Shown here: in pieces, positions 44,023-53,286 of the stretch | Layout of the letters: each line of letters opens with the position of its first letter | Position numbering within the stretch: position 1 is the stretch's first letter | Assembly: GCF_044803115.1 (NCBI RefSeq) | Contig: NZ_CP085224.1 | Coordinates: 4,774,001-4,838,000 of the forward strand | Source: Caenispirillum salinarum_A | GTDB taxonomy: Bacteria > Pseudomonadota > Alphaproteobacteria > Rhodospirillales > Rhodospirillaceae | DNA: 64,000 nucleotides | Reading direction: 5' to 3' | Made by a program: the position numbers and the translations under genes | The notes under the pieces: model-generated | What the model saw: the letters and a program-made list of their open reading frames with translations, nothing else | Database searches by the model: none | What the model was told of the DNA's origin: nothing

Positions 44023-44897
44023 CTCGGCGGCCGGCGAGGCGCGTGTCCGAGCGGATTTCCGGTGAAGCAGCTCGTGCTCTATCGACGGGGATGGTCGCGA
44101 TGTCGCAGCAGATGAACGTCGTCGAGATACCGGTTGACGACATCACACCAAACCCAGATCAGCCGCGGAAGCTGTTTGACCAAGCAGCCCTGGAGGGGCT
44201 CGCGACGTCGATCTTCAAGAGTGGTCTGCTCCAGCCGATCCTCGTCAAGCGGGACCAGAAGACACAAGGCCGCTACATCATCGCTGCGGGAGAACGACGC
44301 TGGCGGGCTCACAAGCTGATTGGCAAAGCGACGATCCGCGCGATTTGCGTCTCGGGCGACCTTGACGAGATCGCGGTTGTCGAGAACGCGCAGCGCGTTG
44401 ATTTGCATGCCGTGGAGCGGGCCATTGCCATCCGGCGGCTGTCCGTGCAGCGCCAGTGTACGGACGAGAGCCTAGCCCAAATGACCGGCGTGAGTCGCAC
44501 CGAGATCACGAAGCTGATCGCCGTCGGCACGCTGCCGGATGAAATGCTCTCGCGGTTTCTCGCCATGTCGCCCGAGCCGACGAAGTCGGCGCTGTTCGAA
44601 GTCGCCATGGCGCCCGCCGAGATACAGCCGGTCTTGGCGGATCTCGTCGCGAAGGGCGCCTCGATCGCAAGTCTTCGCCAAGCTCGAGACCAGCTTGAGC
44701 AGGCCGGCGATGCCGTGACGATGGGCGCCCTCGGCCGAAGCGGGTACGACGCCCCGGCGCTGGGGCGGCGGCTCAAGCGCTTGACGACGACGCTTGGCAC
44801 GATTCGAAGCGAAGGCCGCCCGCTCAGCGATCAGGATCGCGGCCATCTTCTGGCCTTGCGCGCGTCCATCGACGCGGTCCTCAACGACGGCCGTTGA
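44019..44897 (+). CDS. ParB/RepB/Spo0J family partition protein
   Basis: CTPase/DNA-binding partner of ParA. The N-terminal ParB domain has IPVDDITPNPDQPRKLFD, GLLQPILVKR, and the conserved IIAAGERRWRAHKL motif, with the arginine-rich box GERRWRAH at 91-98. A helix-turn-helix (TDESLAQMTGVSRTEITKLI) occupies about 147-170. The C-terminus is helical and probably dimerises. Normal length (292). Start ATG overlaps the parA stop by four bases. I see no canonical alphaproteobacterial parS (TGTTTCACGTGAAACA) nearby, so its binding site is probably specific to the element. Confidence 0.92.
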   Translation: MTRRPARRVSERISGEAARALSTGMVAMSQQMNVVEIPVDDITPNPDQPRKLFDQAALEGLATSIFKSGLLQPILVKRDQKTQGRYIIAAGERRWRAHKLIGKATIRAICVSGDLDEIAVVENAQRVDLHAVERAIAIRRLSVQRQCTDESLAQMTGVSRTEITKLIAVGTLPDEMLSRFLAMSPEPTKSALFEVAMAPAEIQPVLADLVAKGASIASLRQARDQLEQAGDAVTMGALGRSGYDAPALGRRLKRLTTTLGTIRSEGRPLSDQDRGHLLALRASIDAVLNDGR

Positions 44898-45197
44898 ATT
44901 TTACAAAGAAACCACGTTCGACGTCGAACACCTCGGGCTGGCGGTGGCTGCGAAAGCCGCGCCGGCCCGAACGGTGTGCAAGAGGGTGCTCCGGCGTTCG
45001 TGGACGGTACGGCAGCACGCCGACGTGCTCCGCCTGCGGCCCAGGACAGTCCTCCGAAAGGACGCATCGCCGCAAGCATACAACCCGCGTACAGAAATCT
45101 GATGCTTTGCACCCCTTGGCGCTTCCCCCTGCACGGCAAACCACTATAGTGGTACCTACATAAACGGCACAGCGCAGGGTTTTGGAGCGTGGGGGTC
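44898..45197. other. Intergenic region upstream of the restriction operon
   Basis: About 300 bases without a convincing gene between parB and the first restriction gene. It contains the 14-base palindrome at 45140-45153 described separately, and is the only long gap before the five-gene operon, so its promoter is expected here. Confidence 0.45.
45140..45153. promoter_or_regulatory. Perfect palindrome upstream of the restriction operon
   Basis: ACCACTATAGTGGT is a 14-base perfect palindrome, 45 bases before the res start, and it includes TATAGT, a fair -10 hexamer. It is a good candidate operator for a repressor acting at the operon promoter. No controller gene is obvious next to it; the HTH or ParB proteins are candidates only by proximity. 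Confidence 0.5.
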
Positions 45198-48100
45198 ATG
45201 AGTTCGCCAGACAATCCGATCTTGAATTCGCCCTTTCGCGCCCCCGACAGGCACTGGCAACTCGACAAGACCGGCAACCCCACCGAGATCATCAACACCG
45301 GGCGCCGGCGAAGCGAATATTTCGTGCCGATCGCTCAGCCCAAGAAGGTCGGTCAGCAGGGCTCCCTCAGCCTCGACGACCAGGATGCCGAGGGCGGCGC
45401 CTTCAGCGCCAACGATCTGATCAACGAGATCCGCGGGCATATTGAACGCTGGCGCTCGCTCCCGCCGTCGCAGTGGGGCGTCACCCACGAAACCGCCAGA
45501 CTGCTGGATCACTGGCGCGAGGGGCGCATGGCCCGCCGGCCCTTCTTCTGTCAGGTGGAGGCGGTCGAGACAATCATTTGGCTTGAGGAGGTGGCGCCGA
45601 AGCAGGGCCAGTTCCGCAGGCTCCGCGAGAAGATCCGCCTGGAAAACGAAGCGGCCAACCCGGGCCTGTTCCGTCTCGCCGCCAAGATGGCGACCGGGTC
45701 GGGCAAGACCACGGTCATGGCAATGCTGATCGCGTGGCAAACGGTCAACGCCGCGCGCGGTCGGCGCAACTTCTCCGACGCCTTCCTGATCGTCGCCCCC
45801 GGCATCACGATCCGGGACCGCCTGCGAATCCTGCTGCCGAGCGACCCTGAAAACTATTACGAAAAGCAGGACATCGTCCCCGACGACATGATCGGGGACA
45901 TCCGCAAGGCGCGCATCGTCATCACCAACTACCACGCCTTCGGCCTGCGCCAGACCGTCACGCTGCCCAAATTCAGCAAGGCCCTGCTTCAAGGGCATGG
46001 CGAGGCGCCACAGACCCAGGAGACCGAGGGGCAGATGCTTGCCCGGGTGTGCCCGGACCTGCTCAAGCGCAAGAACGTCATCGTCATCAACGACGAGGCG
46101 CACCACTGCTATCAGGAGAAGCCCGGAAAGTCCGCCGAGGAAAAGGTGAGCCAGGACGAGCGCGAGGAGACCAAGCGGAACGCCGAGGCGGCCCGCTTGT
46201 GGATCAACGGCATCAAGGCCCTGGACACCCTGGTCGGCGTGCGCTCCGTCTACGACCTGTCGGCCACGCCGTTCTTCCTCCGGGGCTCCGGCTACCCGCA
46301 GGGCACGCTGTTCCCCTGGGTCGTCTCCGACTTCTCGCTGATGGACGCCATCGAGGCCGGCATCGTCAAGATTCCCCGCGTGCCGATCTCGGACAACTCC
46401 CTGAACAAGCCCATGCCTGTGTGGCGGCGGGTTTGGCCGGAGATCAAGGACGAGATGCCGCTCAAGGGGCGCGCCAAGCAGGAGAATCTCGATCCCGAGG
46501 CGCTTCCGGAGAAGCTGCTGGGCGCCCTGCACGGCCTCTACGAGCACTACGAGGGCGTTTTCGACAATTGGTCGGTGGTCTTCGGCAAGGCCGGCTCCAA
46601 CATGCCCCCCGTGTTTATCGTCGTCTGCCAGAACACGAGCCATTCGAAGCTCCTCTACGACTACATCGCGGGCTATGAGCGCGAGGAGAAGACGGCCGCC
46701 GGCGAGAGCCGTACGGCCATCGTGAAGGGCAAGTTTCCGCTTTTCAGCAACTACGACGAGGACGGCCGACGTCTGCCGCGCCCGCGGACGCTGTTGATCG
46801 ACAGCAACGAGCTCGACAGCGGCGGCGCCATGACTGCGGACTTCAAGAAGGTCGCCGGCCCAGAGCTGGAGCTCTTCAAACAAGACGTCGCCCACCGGTA
46901 TGGCCAGGGCGCCGCGACCAAGCTCTCGGACGAGGATTTGCTGCGCGAGGTCATGAACACCGTCGGCAAGGAGGGCCGCCTCGGCGAGTCGATCCGCTGC
47001 GTCGTCTCGGTGTCGATGCTCACGGAAGGCTGGGACACGAACACCGTCACGCACATCCTCGGCGTCCGCGCCTTCGGCACGCCACTGCTGTGTGAGCAGG
47101 TCGTCGGGCGGGGGCTGCGGCGGGTGTCCTACGATCCCGACGAAAACGGCATGTTCCGGCCGGAATACGCCAACATCTTCGGCATTCCGTTCTCCTTCGC
47201 CCAGGAGTCCTCGGGCCCGACCACCTTCGTGCCACCGAAGCCGACCCGCCGCGTCTTCTCGGTTCCGGATCGGGCCTCCCTGGAGATCACCTTCCCCCGG
47301 GTCCAGGGATACCGCATCAAGCTCCCCAGCGACCGCCTGCGCTGGACCTGGGATAAGGATTCCCGGTTCACCCTGAACCCGGAAACCGCCGGTCCCACGC
47401 GAGCGGAGGTGGCCGACATCCTGGGCGCCGGCGAGACCATCACGCTCGACAACTACATGAACCAACGCATCAGCACCGTGGCCTACCATGTCGCCGGGCA
47501 TGCCTTGCGCAATCGCTTCCGCGATCAGGAGGGGAACCTCAAGCCTTACTTGTTCCCCCAGCTGCTGCGGGCGACCCGCGAATGGCTGGAGACGCAGTTG
47601 ACATGCACCGGCGGCACGAAGCCGGGCCTGTTCCTGTGGAAAGGCCTCGCCGACGAAGCGGCCCTGCGGATCTACAACGCCTGTGTCCGCGGCGGCCTGG
47701 GCGACAGCGTCGATGACGAGGACTGGGTCGCTCGCCGGGCCCTTCGGCTGCCGATCATCGACGCTTACAACCCGGAGGGCTCGACGCGCACCGTCGATTT
47801 CCAGACGTCCAAGGACAAGCTCTGGACCACGAAAGCGTCGCTCTGTCCTATCAATCTGGTGGTCGGCGACAGCGACTGGGAACTGGGGTTCTGCGAAACC
47901 GTCGAGAGCATGCCGCAGGTCCTGGCCTACGCCAAGAACCACGGTCTGGGTTTTGATGTCCCATATGCGGTCGCGGGCGGGGAGCGCCGCTATCGGCCGG
48001 ATTTCATCGTCCGCATCGACGACGGGCACGGACCCGACGACGCGCTGAACCTGATCGTCGAGATCAAGGGTTATCGCGGCATCGACGCGCAGAACAAGAA

Positions 48101-48242
48101 GGAGGCCATGGACACCCATTGGGTTCCGGCCGTGAACAACCACGGCGGTTTCGGCCGCTGGGCCTTCCTGGAGATCGGGGACGTCTACCGGGCAAAGGAC
48201 ATGATTGAGACCATGTTGGAGAACCGCCGGCAAGCGGCTTGA
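45198..48242 (+). CDS. Type III-like restriction endonuclease subunit (Res; BPTD_3080-type)
   Basis: Superfamily 2 helicase-nuclease of 1014 residues predicted to cut DNA with the Mod protein encoded downstream. Walker A KMATGSGKTTVMAML is near residue 164, Walker B VIVINDEAHHCY near 296, motif III YDLSATPFFL near 355, and motif VI CEQVVGRGLRRVSYDP near 635. The C-terminal nuclease domain has RYRPDFIVRI then NLIVEIKGYRG, the PD...ExK site at about 933-957. I recall relatives named BPTD_3080 family restriction endonucleases. The ATG at 45198 has GGAG ten bases upstream; a GTG at 45189 is the alternative. First gene of the operon. Confidence 0.93.
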   Translation: MSSPDNPILNSPFRAPDRHWQLDKTGNPTEIINTGRRRSEYFVPIAQPKKVGQQGSLSLDDQDAEGGAFSANDLINEIRGHIERWRSLPPSQWGVTHETARLLDHWREGRMARRPFFCQVEAVETIIWLEEVAPKQGQFRRLREKIRLENEAANPGLFRLAAKMATGSGKTTVMAMLIAWQTVNAARGRRNFSDAFLIVAPGITIRDRLRILLPSDPENYYEKQDIVPDDMIGDIRKARIVITNYHAFGLRQTVTLPKFSKALLQGHGEAPQTQETEGQMLARVCPDLLKRKNVIVINDEAHHCYQEKPGKSAEEKVSQDEREETKRNAEAARLWINGIKALDTLVGVRSVYDLSATPFFLRGSGYPQGTLFPWVVSDFSLMDAIEAGIVKIPRVPISDNSLNKPMPVWRRVWPEIKDEMPLKGRAKQENLDPEALPEKLLGALHGLYEHYEGVFDNWSVVFGKAGSNMPPVFIVVCQNTSHSKLLYDYIAGYEREEKTAAGESRTAIVKGKFPLFSNYDEDGRRLPRPRTLLIDSNELDSGGAMTADFKKVAGPELELFKQDVAHRYGQGAATKLSDEDLLREVMNTVGKEGRLGESIRCVVSVSMLTEGWDTNTVTHILGVRAFGTPLLCEQVVGRGLRRVSYDPDENGMFRPEYANIFGIPFSFAQESSGPTTFVPPKPTRRVFSVPDRASLEITFPRVQGYRIKLPSDRLRWTWDKDSRFTLNPETAGPTRAEVADILGAGETITLDNYMNQRISTVAYHVAGHALRNRFRDQEGNLKPYLFPQLLRATREWLETQLTCTGGTKPGLFLWKGLADEAALRIYNACVRGGLGDSVDDEDWVARRALRLPIIDAYNPEGSTRTVDFQTSKDKLWTTKASLCPINLVVGDSDWELGFCETVESMPQVLAYAKNHGLGFDVPYAVAGGERRYRPDFIVRIDDGHGPDDALNLIVEIKGYRGIDAQNKKEAMDTHWVPAVNNHGGFGRWAFLEIGDVYRAKDMIETMLENRRQAA

Positions 48243-48289
48243 GGGGGCCACCCATCCATCGGGAGGGAAGCCGTTCATGAGAGGGGAAG

Positions 48290-49270
48290 ATGGGAAACTA
48301 CTGTATTCCAGAGCTTTACCCGTTCGCGTACCGCGAACTGGTGCAGATGGTGCGCAAGCATATTGATGACGAAACACCGCCACTCGTCACGTACGGCGGT
48401 ATGGCATCACGGCTGACAGCCGCACTTGGCCGCCCGGGAGCAAATGTAAACCATCGTCACGTCGGCCGGGTCATCGGGGGGATGATGGAAGCTGTAATCG
48501 ACCGGTACGGCTCCATCCCTCCCATCAACGTGCTTGTCGTCAACGCCGGGGATGGCCTTCCCGGGGAAGGCGCGCACTGGTTCCTTGAACCCGAATGGTG
48601 CCCCAATGACTGGTGGCTCGACGCCAGCAGTGCAGAGAAGAAGGCGTTGATTAAGGACGTCTGGGATGCCTGTAGAGACTTCGCAGACTGGGACCGAATT
48701 TCCGGGATGTTCGACGTCGACGCGGCGATGGATCAGTCGTGGGAAAAGCAGTCAGGTTCCAAGGAGCGCGACGGCAAGATCCGTCGGTTGTGCGGAGGCG
48801 GACCGGCAGAATCTCTAGAGCATAGGCGCCTAAAGTTTTATTTGAAAGCTCACCCCGAACAATGCGGTGCGCCGGCAGCCAACAGCAAGGGAAGGGTCGA
48901 GTACCGCTTCCCGAGCCTGGATGAAGCTGATGTGCGGTTCTCGAGCCGACACCACGTGCGCATCATCGAAGCCAAGTCGCGCATCTCCGACGAAGTGGAC
49001 CTGAGACGCGGTCTTTACCAGTGCATCAAATACCAGGCGCTGGCGGAAGCGGAGGAAAAAGAAAAAGAAACCGGCCAGAGCGTTACCACGGCCCTTGCCG
49101 TCGAAAACTTGAAGCCGCCCCGCGCCATTTCGGACCTGGCTGACATGCTTGGTATCGAGATCCTCCGCGTGGATCGCGATCTTGTCGACGAATGGGGGGA
49201 CCTCGAAGAGAACGAGGGGTGGCAGCATGACGGCACGGCGAGCGTCACGGTGCTGGAGGCTGTGAAATAA
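48290..49270 (+). CDS. Winged-helix + PD-(D/E)XK nuclease-like protein
   Basis: 326 residues, not identified by family name. The N-terminal ~105 residues (AYRELVQMVRKHI, LVTYGGMASRL, HRHVGRVIGGMM, PPINVLVVNAGDGLPGEG) have the pattern of a helix-turn-helix-like module often found fused to nuclease domains. The second half carries a PD-(D/E)XK signature: VEYRFPSLDEADVRF with Asp near 211, then HVRIIEAKSR with the E-x-K at ~227-229, and a trailing GLYQCIKYQALAEA. These are the catalytic and motif IV positions. Base composition is visibly lower in GC than res and mod. It lies between them, so it may be a nuclease of the defence operon. Confidence 0.85.
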   Translation: MGNYCIPELYPFAYRELVQMVRKHIDDETPPLVTYGGMASRLTAALGRPGANVNHRHVGRVIGGMMEAVIDRYGSIPPINVLVVNAGDGLPGEGAHWFLEPEWCPNDWWLDASSAEKKALIKDVWDACRDFADWDRISGMFDVDAAMDQSWEKQSGSKERDGKIRRLCGGGPAESLEHRRLKFYLKAHPEQCGAPAANSKGRVEYRFPSLDEADVRFSSRHHVRIIEAKSRISDEVDLRRGLYQCIKYQALAEAEEKEKETGQSVTTALAVENLKPPRAISDLADMLGIEILRVDRDLVDEWGDLEENEGWQHDGTASVTVLEAVK

Positions 49271-50319
49271 TGGCACAAGCTATCGAAACGCCGGAAATAT
49301 CGGAATTTGCCTTCGGCTACGTCATGACTTTTTCTTTGTCGACCATGCACAATTGGCCGGGCGTAAGTGGGTGGACGCCTCTCTTTGCCCCCTACATGCC
49401 AACGCAGATCAAGGAAAAGGTCCTTGGCATTGATGTGGCGCTTTGCTCTCAGTCCACGTCGTTCTGCCTTCAGTACAAGCGCTCCAGAGCAGTGGTGCGC
49501 GCCCACGGGAATCTTATTGAACCTGCCTACTGGGATAAGATTGGCGTCCCGATGCCGCTTCAGTATCCGTTCTACCGAGTCCAGTTCAAGGGCAGTGGCG
49601 ACCGTGAGCAGCGGGAGACGCTGGCCGGGCTGGAGGCCGATTTTTCGGCTTGGCCCGACATCGTCGTCGCCTATGCCGCCCCGTGCTTCCATACATACAA
49701 GGAACTCGACCAGGTCTATCGCCAGGGAATGCACTATCCCCTGAACGGCAATTCGGCACCTCGGTCGGCGGCTGTCATGTTCAAGGCTTCCGACTTCGAC
49801 CTGCCTGACGGGGAAGATCATCACATCAGCTTCGACGGCATTCACCCGTTCGGCTTTCGTCATTCTGAGGAAGTAAAGACACTCGGAGTGTCCAAAATTG
49901 CTGAGTTGGCACAGGTAGAACGGGGCCGTCTGGCTGAGCGGGCGCCGATCCTCCGCAAGGTCCTGGACAGATACGCCACGAAGAAGCGCTTCGGCCAGGT
50001 TCGTTCGGAGATGACGCTCTCCGACATCCTCAGGTTCTTCGGATACAATCCCATAGGCCGGCGCCCGGCGCCTGACGAGCTGAGCCTGTTCTTGTCACGC
50101 GGTCTTGAAAGTACAGATGTCGACCTGACGGACGACGAGGCGGCTGTTGCCGCTCGGTTTCGTTCCCTGCTTCAGCAGCCAGTGGGGTTCTTCTCAGGCG
50201 CCGATGTTGGAGGAGAAACGCCCCGTTCAATCCTCGACGTCATCACGGATCTCTTTGTCGCCGATCAGCGCGCCATCCAGTTGATCGGTTCGCCCATCCT
50301 CACCCGCGTTACATCCTGA
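49270..50319 (+). CDS. Hypothetical protein with D-x12-Q-x-K nuclease-like signature
   Basis: 349 residues, unrecognised. The start overlaps the preceding stop by one base (TAATG), so translation is coupled. Near the N-terminus LGIDVALCS (Asp55) is followed by FCLQYKRSRA (Gln68, Lys70). A D-x(n)-Q-x-K arrangement is how Mrr-like and some other PD-(D/E)XK enzymes write their active site, but one short match is not proof. The middle has FHTYKELDQVYRQGMHYPL and the C-terminus TLSDILRFFGYNPIGRRP. It has no membrane segment. Like its partner gene it is less GC-rich than res and mod and ends 16 bases before mod. Confidence 0.75.
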   Translation: MAQAIETPEISEFAFGYVMTFSLSTMHNWPGVSGWTPLFAPYMPTQIKEKVLGIDVALCSQSTSFCLQYKRSRAVVRAHGNLIEPAYWDKIGVPMPLQYPFYRVQFKGSGDREQRETLAGLEADFSAWPDIVVAYAAPCFHTYKELDQVYRQGMHYPLNGNSAPRSAAVMFKASDFDLPDGEDHHISFDGIHPFGFRHSEEVKTLGVSKIAELAQVERGRLAERAPILRKVLDRYATKKRFGQVRSEMTLSDILRFFGYNPIGRRPAPDELSLFLSRGLESTDVDLTDDEAAVAARFRSLLQQPVGFFSGADVGGETPRSILDVITDLFVADQRAIQLIGSPILTRVTS

Positions 50320-50335
50320 CCCGCCTAGGTGCATC

Positions 50336-53269
50336 ATGGCTCGCACTCCCAAGCCCCCCAAGTCCGCCGCGTCCTCCTCCGTCGCCGTTGAAGCCCTGCG
50401 GCATCGGGAGGCCAAGCGGAAGCACATTCCCACGGCCGAGATGGAAGCGCTCGTCGCTGATGCGGAGGGCGCGCCAACGCCCGTGCAGGTGCGGGCCCCG
50501 CGGGAGCCGGGGGAGGCAGCCAAGGCGCGCAATCCCGATCTTGATCCACAACTCGTCTGGCGGGGCAAGGAGACGCAGGACGCGGACGGCCTGACCGTCG
50601 ATGCCGTCCCCGTCTACATCCAGGAGAAGATCCACCCCCAGGCCATCATCGACGACCTGCGCCGCCGCTCCGCCGCAGCCCGGCGGGAGCGGGAGCAGCA
50701 GGAGAAGGATTACGTCCCCGACCTGTTCTCCGACTTCAACGGACTGCCGGAGGACAAGGAAGCGGAGATCGAGTTCTACGAACACGACGCCAACTGGACC
50801 AACCGCATGATCCTCGGCGACAGCCTGCTGGTCATGACGTCGCTGGCGGAGAAGGAGGCTCTGAAGGGCCAGGTCCAGTGCATCTACTTCGATCCGCCCT
50901 ATGGCATCAAGTTCAACAGCAACTGGCAGCCCTCCACCAAGACTCGCGACGTGCAGGACGGCAAGGTCGCCCACATGAGCCGCGAGCCCGAGATGGTGCG
51001 CGCCTTCCGCGACACCTGGAAGGAGGGCATCCACTCCTACCTTGCCTATCTGCGTGACCGCCTGATCGTGGCCCGTGACCTGCTGACCGAGAGCGGCAGC
51101 ATTTTTGTACAGATCGGCGACGAGAACGTGCATCTGGTGCGGGCGCTGATGGACGAGGTGTTTGGGCGCGATAATTTTATTTCCATGATTACCTTCGTAA
51201 CAACTTCATCATTTAGCTCTTCGTTCTTGAGCAGCGTTGAAAATTACGTGCTCTGGTTTGGAAAGGATCGCTCCGCAGCTAAGTTTCGGCCTCTCTTTGA
51301 TATCAGGAAACCTGGCATTGACGAGGCTGGACGCTATTCCCGGATTGAAGAAGCCGACGGCACACGCCGCTTTATGACTTCCGATGAGCGGCAAGATCCC
51401 GACAAAATCGCGCCGGATGCACGCGTCTACCGTAATGACAATATCTTCTCTCAGGGACGGGCAAAGGAACCTCAGCCCTACCGGTTTGGCGGTATCGTAT
51501 TCGACCCTTGGAAAAAAAATTCACACTGGAAGGCGAGCCACCCAGAAGGAATCGCCCGACTGGATAAGGCGTCCCGCCTTACGCTGCCATCCAAGAATTC
51601 AATTTCTTACGTAAGATACCAAAAAGATTCTATGGTCCTGCCCAAGTCCAACATTTGGACGGATACGCAGACAGGCGCCTTCACAGATGAAAAGCTGTAC
51701 GTAGTTCAGACTAATGCGAAGGTGATCGAACGCTGTATCCTCATGGCCTCCGATCCAGGCGACCTCGTCCTCGACCCGACCTGTGGCTCCGGCACGACAG
51801 CCTATGTCGCCGAGCAGTGGGGGCGTCGCTGGATTACCGTCGATACATCCCGCGTTGCCCTCGCCCTGGCACGTCAGCGGCTCATGTCGGGCCGCTTCGC
51901 CTCCTATCTCTTGCAGGACAGCGAAGAGGGGGCGCATCGCGAGGCCGAGTTGACCGGCAAGCCGCCCAAGGAGGGGCCTTTCGGACGCTCCATTCGCCAG
52001 GGGCTCGTCTATGAGCGTGTTCCGCACATCATGCTCAAAGATATCGCGAACAACGCCGAGATCGATGTCATCTGGGAGAAGCACCAGGCCGTGCTCGACC
52101 CGCTGCGGGACAAGCTGAACGCCGCCCTCGATCAGGCGTGGGAGGAATGGGAGGTGCCGCGCGAGCTCGGCGCCGACTGGTCCGCCGAGGCCAAGCGCCT
52201 GCATGGTGAGTGGTGGGAAGGCCGGCGCGCCCGGCAGGCGGAGATCGACGCCTCCATCGCCCGCAATGCCGAAACGGAATACCTCTACGACCGGCCCTAC
52301 GAGGACAAGAGCAAGATCCGCGTCACCGGGCCATTCACCGTCGAGAGCCTGTCGCCCCATCGCATTCTGGCGCCCGACGAGGACGACGACGAGATCCTCC
52401 AGGCACTGGAGGAGGATGCCTCCGACGCTGGTAAGCCTCTGCCGCCCCGCACCCGCTCCGCCCGCCGGCCCGACGAGACGGCGCGCGGCGAGGATGACTT
52501 CGTGCGCGTGGTGCTCGACAACCTCAAGAAGGCCGGCGTCCAGAACACCAAGAAGGGCGAGAAGCTGGTCTTCACCGAGCTGAAGCCCTGGTCCGGCGGC
52601 CACTTCCTTCACCTCGAAGGCCACTATGAGGAGGCCGGCAAGGATCGGCGCGTGGCGGTGTTCATCGGGCCGGAGTACGGGACGGTCTCCAAAGGCATGG
52701 TGCGGCGCGCGGCGAAGGAGGCCATGGACTCAGCCTTCCACACGCTGATCGTCTGCGGCTTCGCCTTCGAGCCCCAGGTCAACGAGGACTCGCTGTCGCG
52801 CTTCCCCGGCCTGACGGTGCTGAAGGCGCGCATGAACGCCGATCTGCACATGTCAGACGAACTGCGCAACACCGGCGCCGGCAACCTCTTCGTCGTCTTC
52901 GGCGAGCCCGACATTGCGGTGCGCGACGTCGGCGGTGGGAAGGCGGAAGTGGAGATCATGGGCGTCGACATCTTCGACCCGACGACGGGCGAGGTGCGGT
53001 CGAGCTCCCTGGACGACATCGCATGCTGGTTCGTCGACACCGACTACGATGGCCAGAGCTTCTTCGTCCGCCACGCCTATTTCCTGGGCGGGAACGACCC
53101 CTACAAGAAGCTCAAGACCACCCTGAAGGCCGAGATCGACGAGGACGCCTGGGCGACGCTCTACAGCGCCGTCAGTCGCCCCTTCGAAAAGCCCTCCAGC
53201 CGGCGGATCGCCGTGAAGGTGATCAACCACTACGGCGATGAAGTGATGAAAGTCTACGACGTGCCCTGA
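50336..53269 (+). CDS. Type III-like site-specific DNA methyltransferase (Mod)
   Basis: DNA adenine methyltransferase of 977 residues that would mark the host's sites and direct Res. Catalytic motif IV IYFDPPYGIKFNS is near residue 185, and the SAM-binding motif DPTCGSGTTAYVAEQW near 480. Motif IV coming first is the beta-class order seen in Mod proteins. The target-recognition region lies between them (about 280-465), and its DNA (51168-51740) is clearly AT-richer than its flanks. A long C-terminal part (~500-977) with repeated Arg/Lys/Glu stretches goes beyond the usual Mod size. ATG at 50336; the AlbA gene begins 17 bases after the stop. Confidence 0.92.
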   Translation: MARTPKPPKSAASSSVAVEALRHREAKRKHIPTAEMEALVADAEGAPTPVQVRAPREPGEAAKARNPDLDPQLVWRGKETQDADGLTVDAVPVYIQEKIHPQAIIDDLRRRSAAARREREQQEKDYVPDLFSDFNGLPEDKEAEIEFYEHDANWTNRMILGDSLLVMTSLAEKEALKGQVQCIYFDPPYGIKFNSNWQPSTKTRDVQDGKVAHMSREPEMVRAFRDTWKEGIHSYLAYLRDRLIVARDLLTESGSIFVQIGDENVHLVRALMDEVFGRDNFISMITFVTTSSFSSSFLSSVENYVLWFGKDRSAAKFRPLFDIRKPGIDEAGRYSRIEEADGTRRFMTSDERQDPDKIAPDARVYRNDNIFSQGRAKEPQPYRFGGIVFDPWKKNSHWKASHPEGIARLDKASRLTLPSKNSISYVRYQKDSMVLPKSNIWTDTQTGAFTDEKLYVVQTNAKVIERCILMASDPGDLVLDPTCGSGTTAYVAEQWGRRWITVDTSRVALALARQRLMSGRFASYLLQDSEEGAHREAELTGKPPKEGPFGRSIRQGLVYERVPHIMLKDIANNAEIDVIWEKHQAVLDPLRDKLNAALDQAWEEWEVPRELGADWSAEAKRLHGEWWEGRRARQAEIDASIARNAETEYLYDRPYEDKSKIRVTGPFTVESLSPHRILAPDEDDDEILQALEEDASDAGKPLPPRTRSARRPDETARGEDDFVRVVLDNLKKAGVQNTKKGEKLVFTELKPWSGGHFLHLEGHYEEAGKDRRVAVFIGPEYGTVSKGMVRRAAKEAMDSAFHTLIVCGFAFEPQVNEDSLSRFPGLTVLKARMNADLHMSDELRNTGAGNLFVVFGEPDIAVRDVGGGKAEVEIMGVDIFDPTTGEVRSSSLDDIACWFVDTDYDGQSFFVRHAYFLGGNDPYKKLKTTLKAEIDEDAWATLYSAVSRPFEKPSSRRIAVKVINHYGDEVMKVYDVP
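51168..51740 (+). other. AT-rich recognition-domain patch inside mod
   Basis: Between two GC-rich parts of mod, this segment has long runs such as GATAATTTTATTTCC, TTCATCATTTAGCTC, CCTTGGAAAAAAAATTC and AAAAGATTCTATGG. It covers the predicted target-recognition domain. The reading frame is continuous across both joins. The pattern fits a recognition-domain swap by recombination. Confidence 0.7.
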
Positions 53270-53286
53270 AGACGCGGAGGGGGGGA

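Noticed and set aside
43000..45197. Canonical alphaproteobacterial parS near parAB
   Set aside because: No TGTTTCACGTGAAACA-like sequence seen; the partition site may be different.
45156..48383. 1075-residue minus-strand open frame over res
   Set aside because: Antisense shadow of the restriction gene, which has clear motifs on the plus strand.
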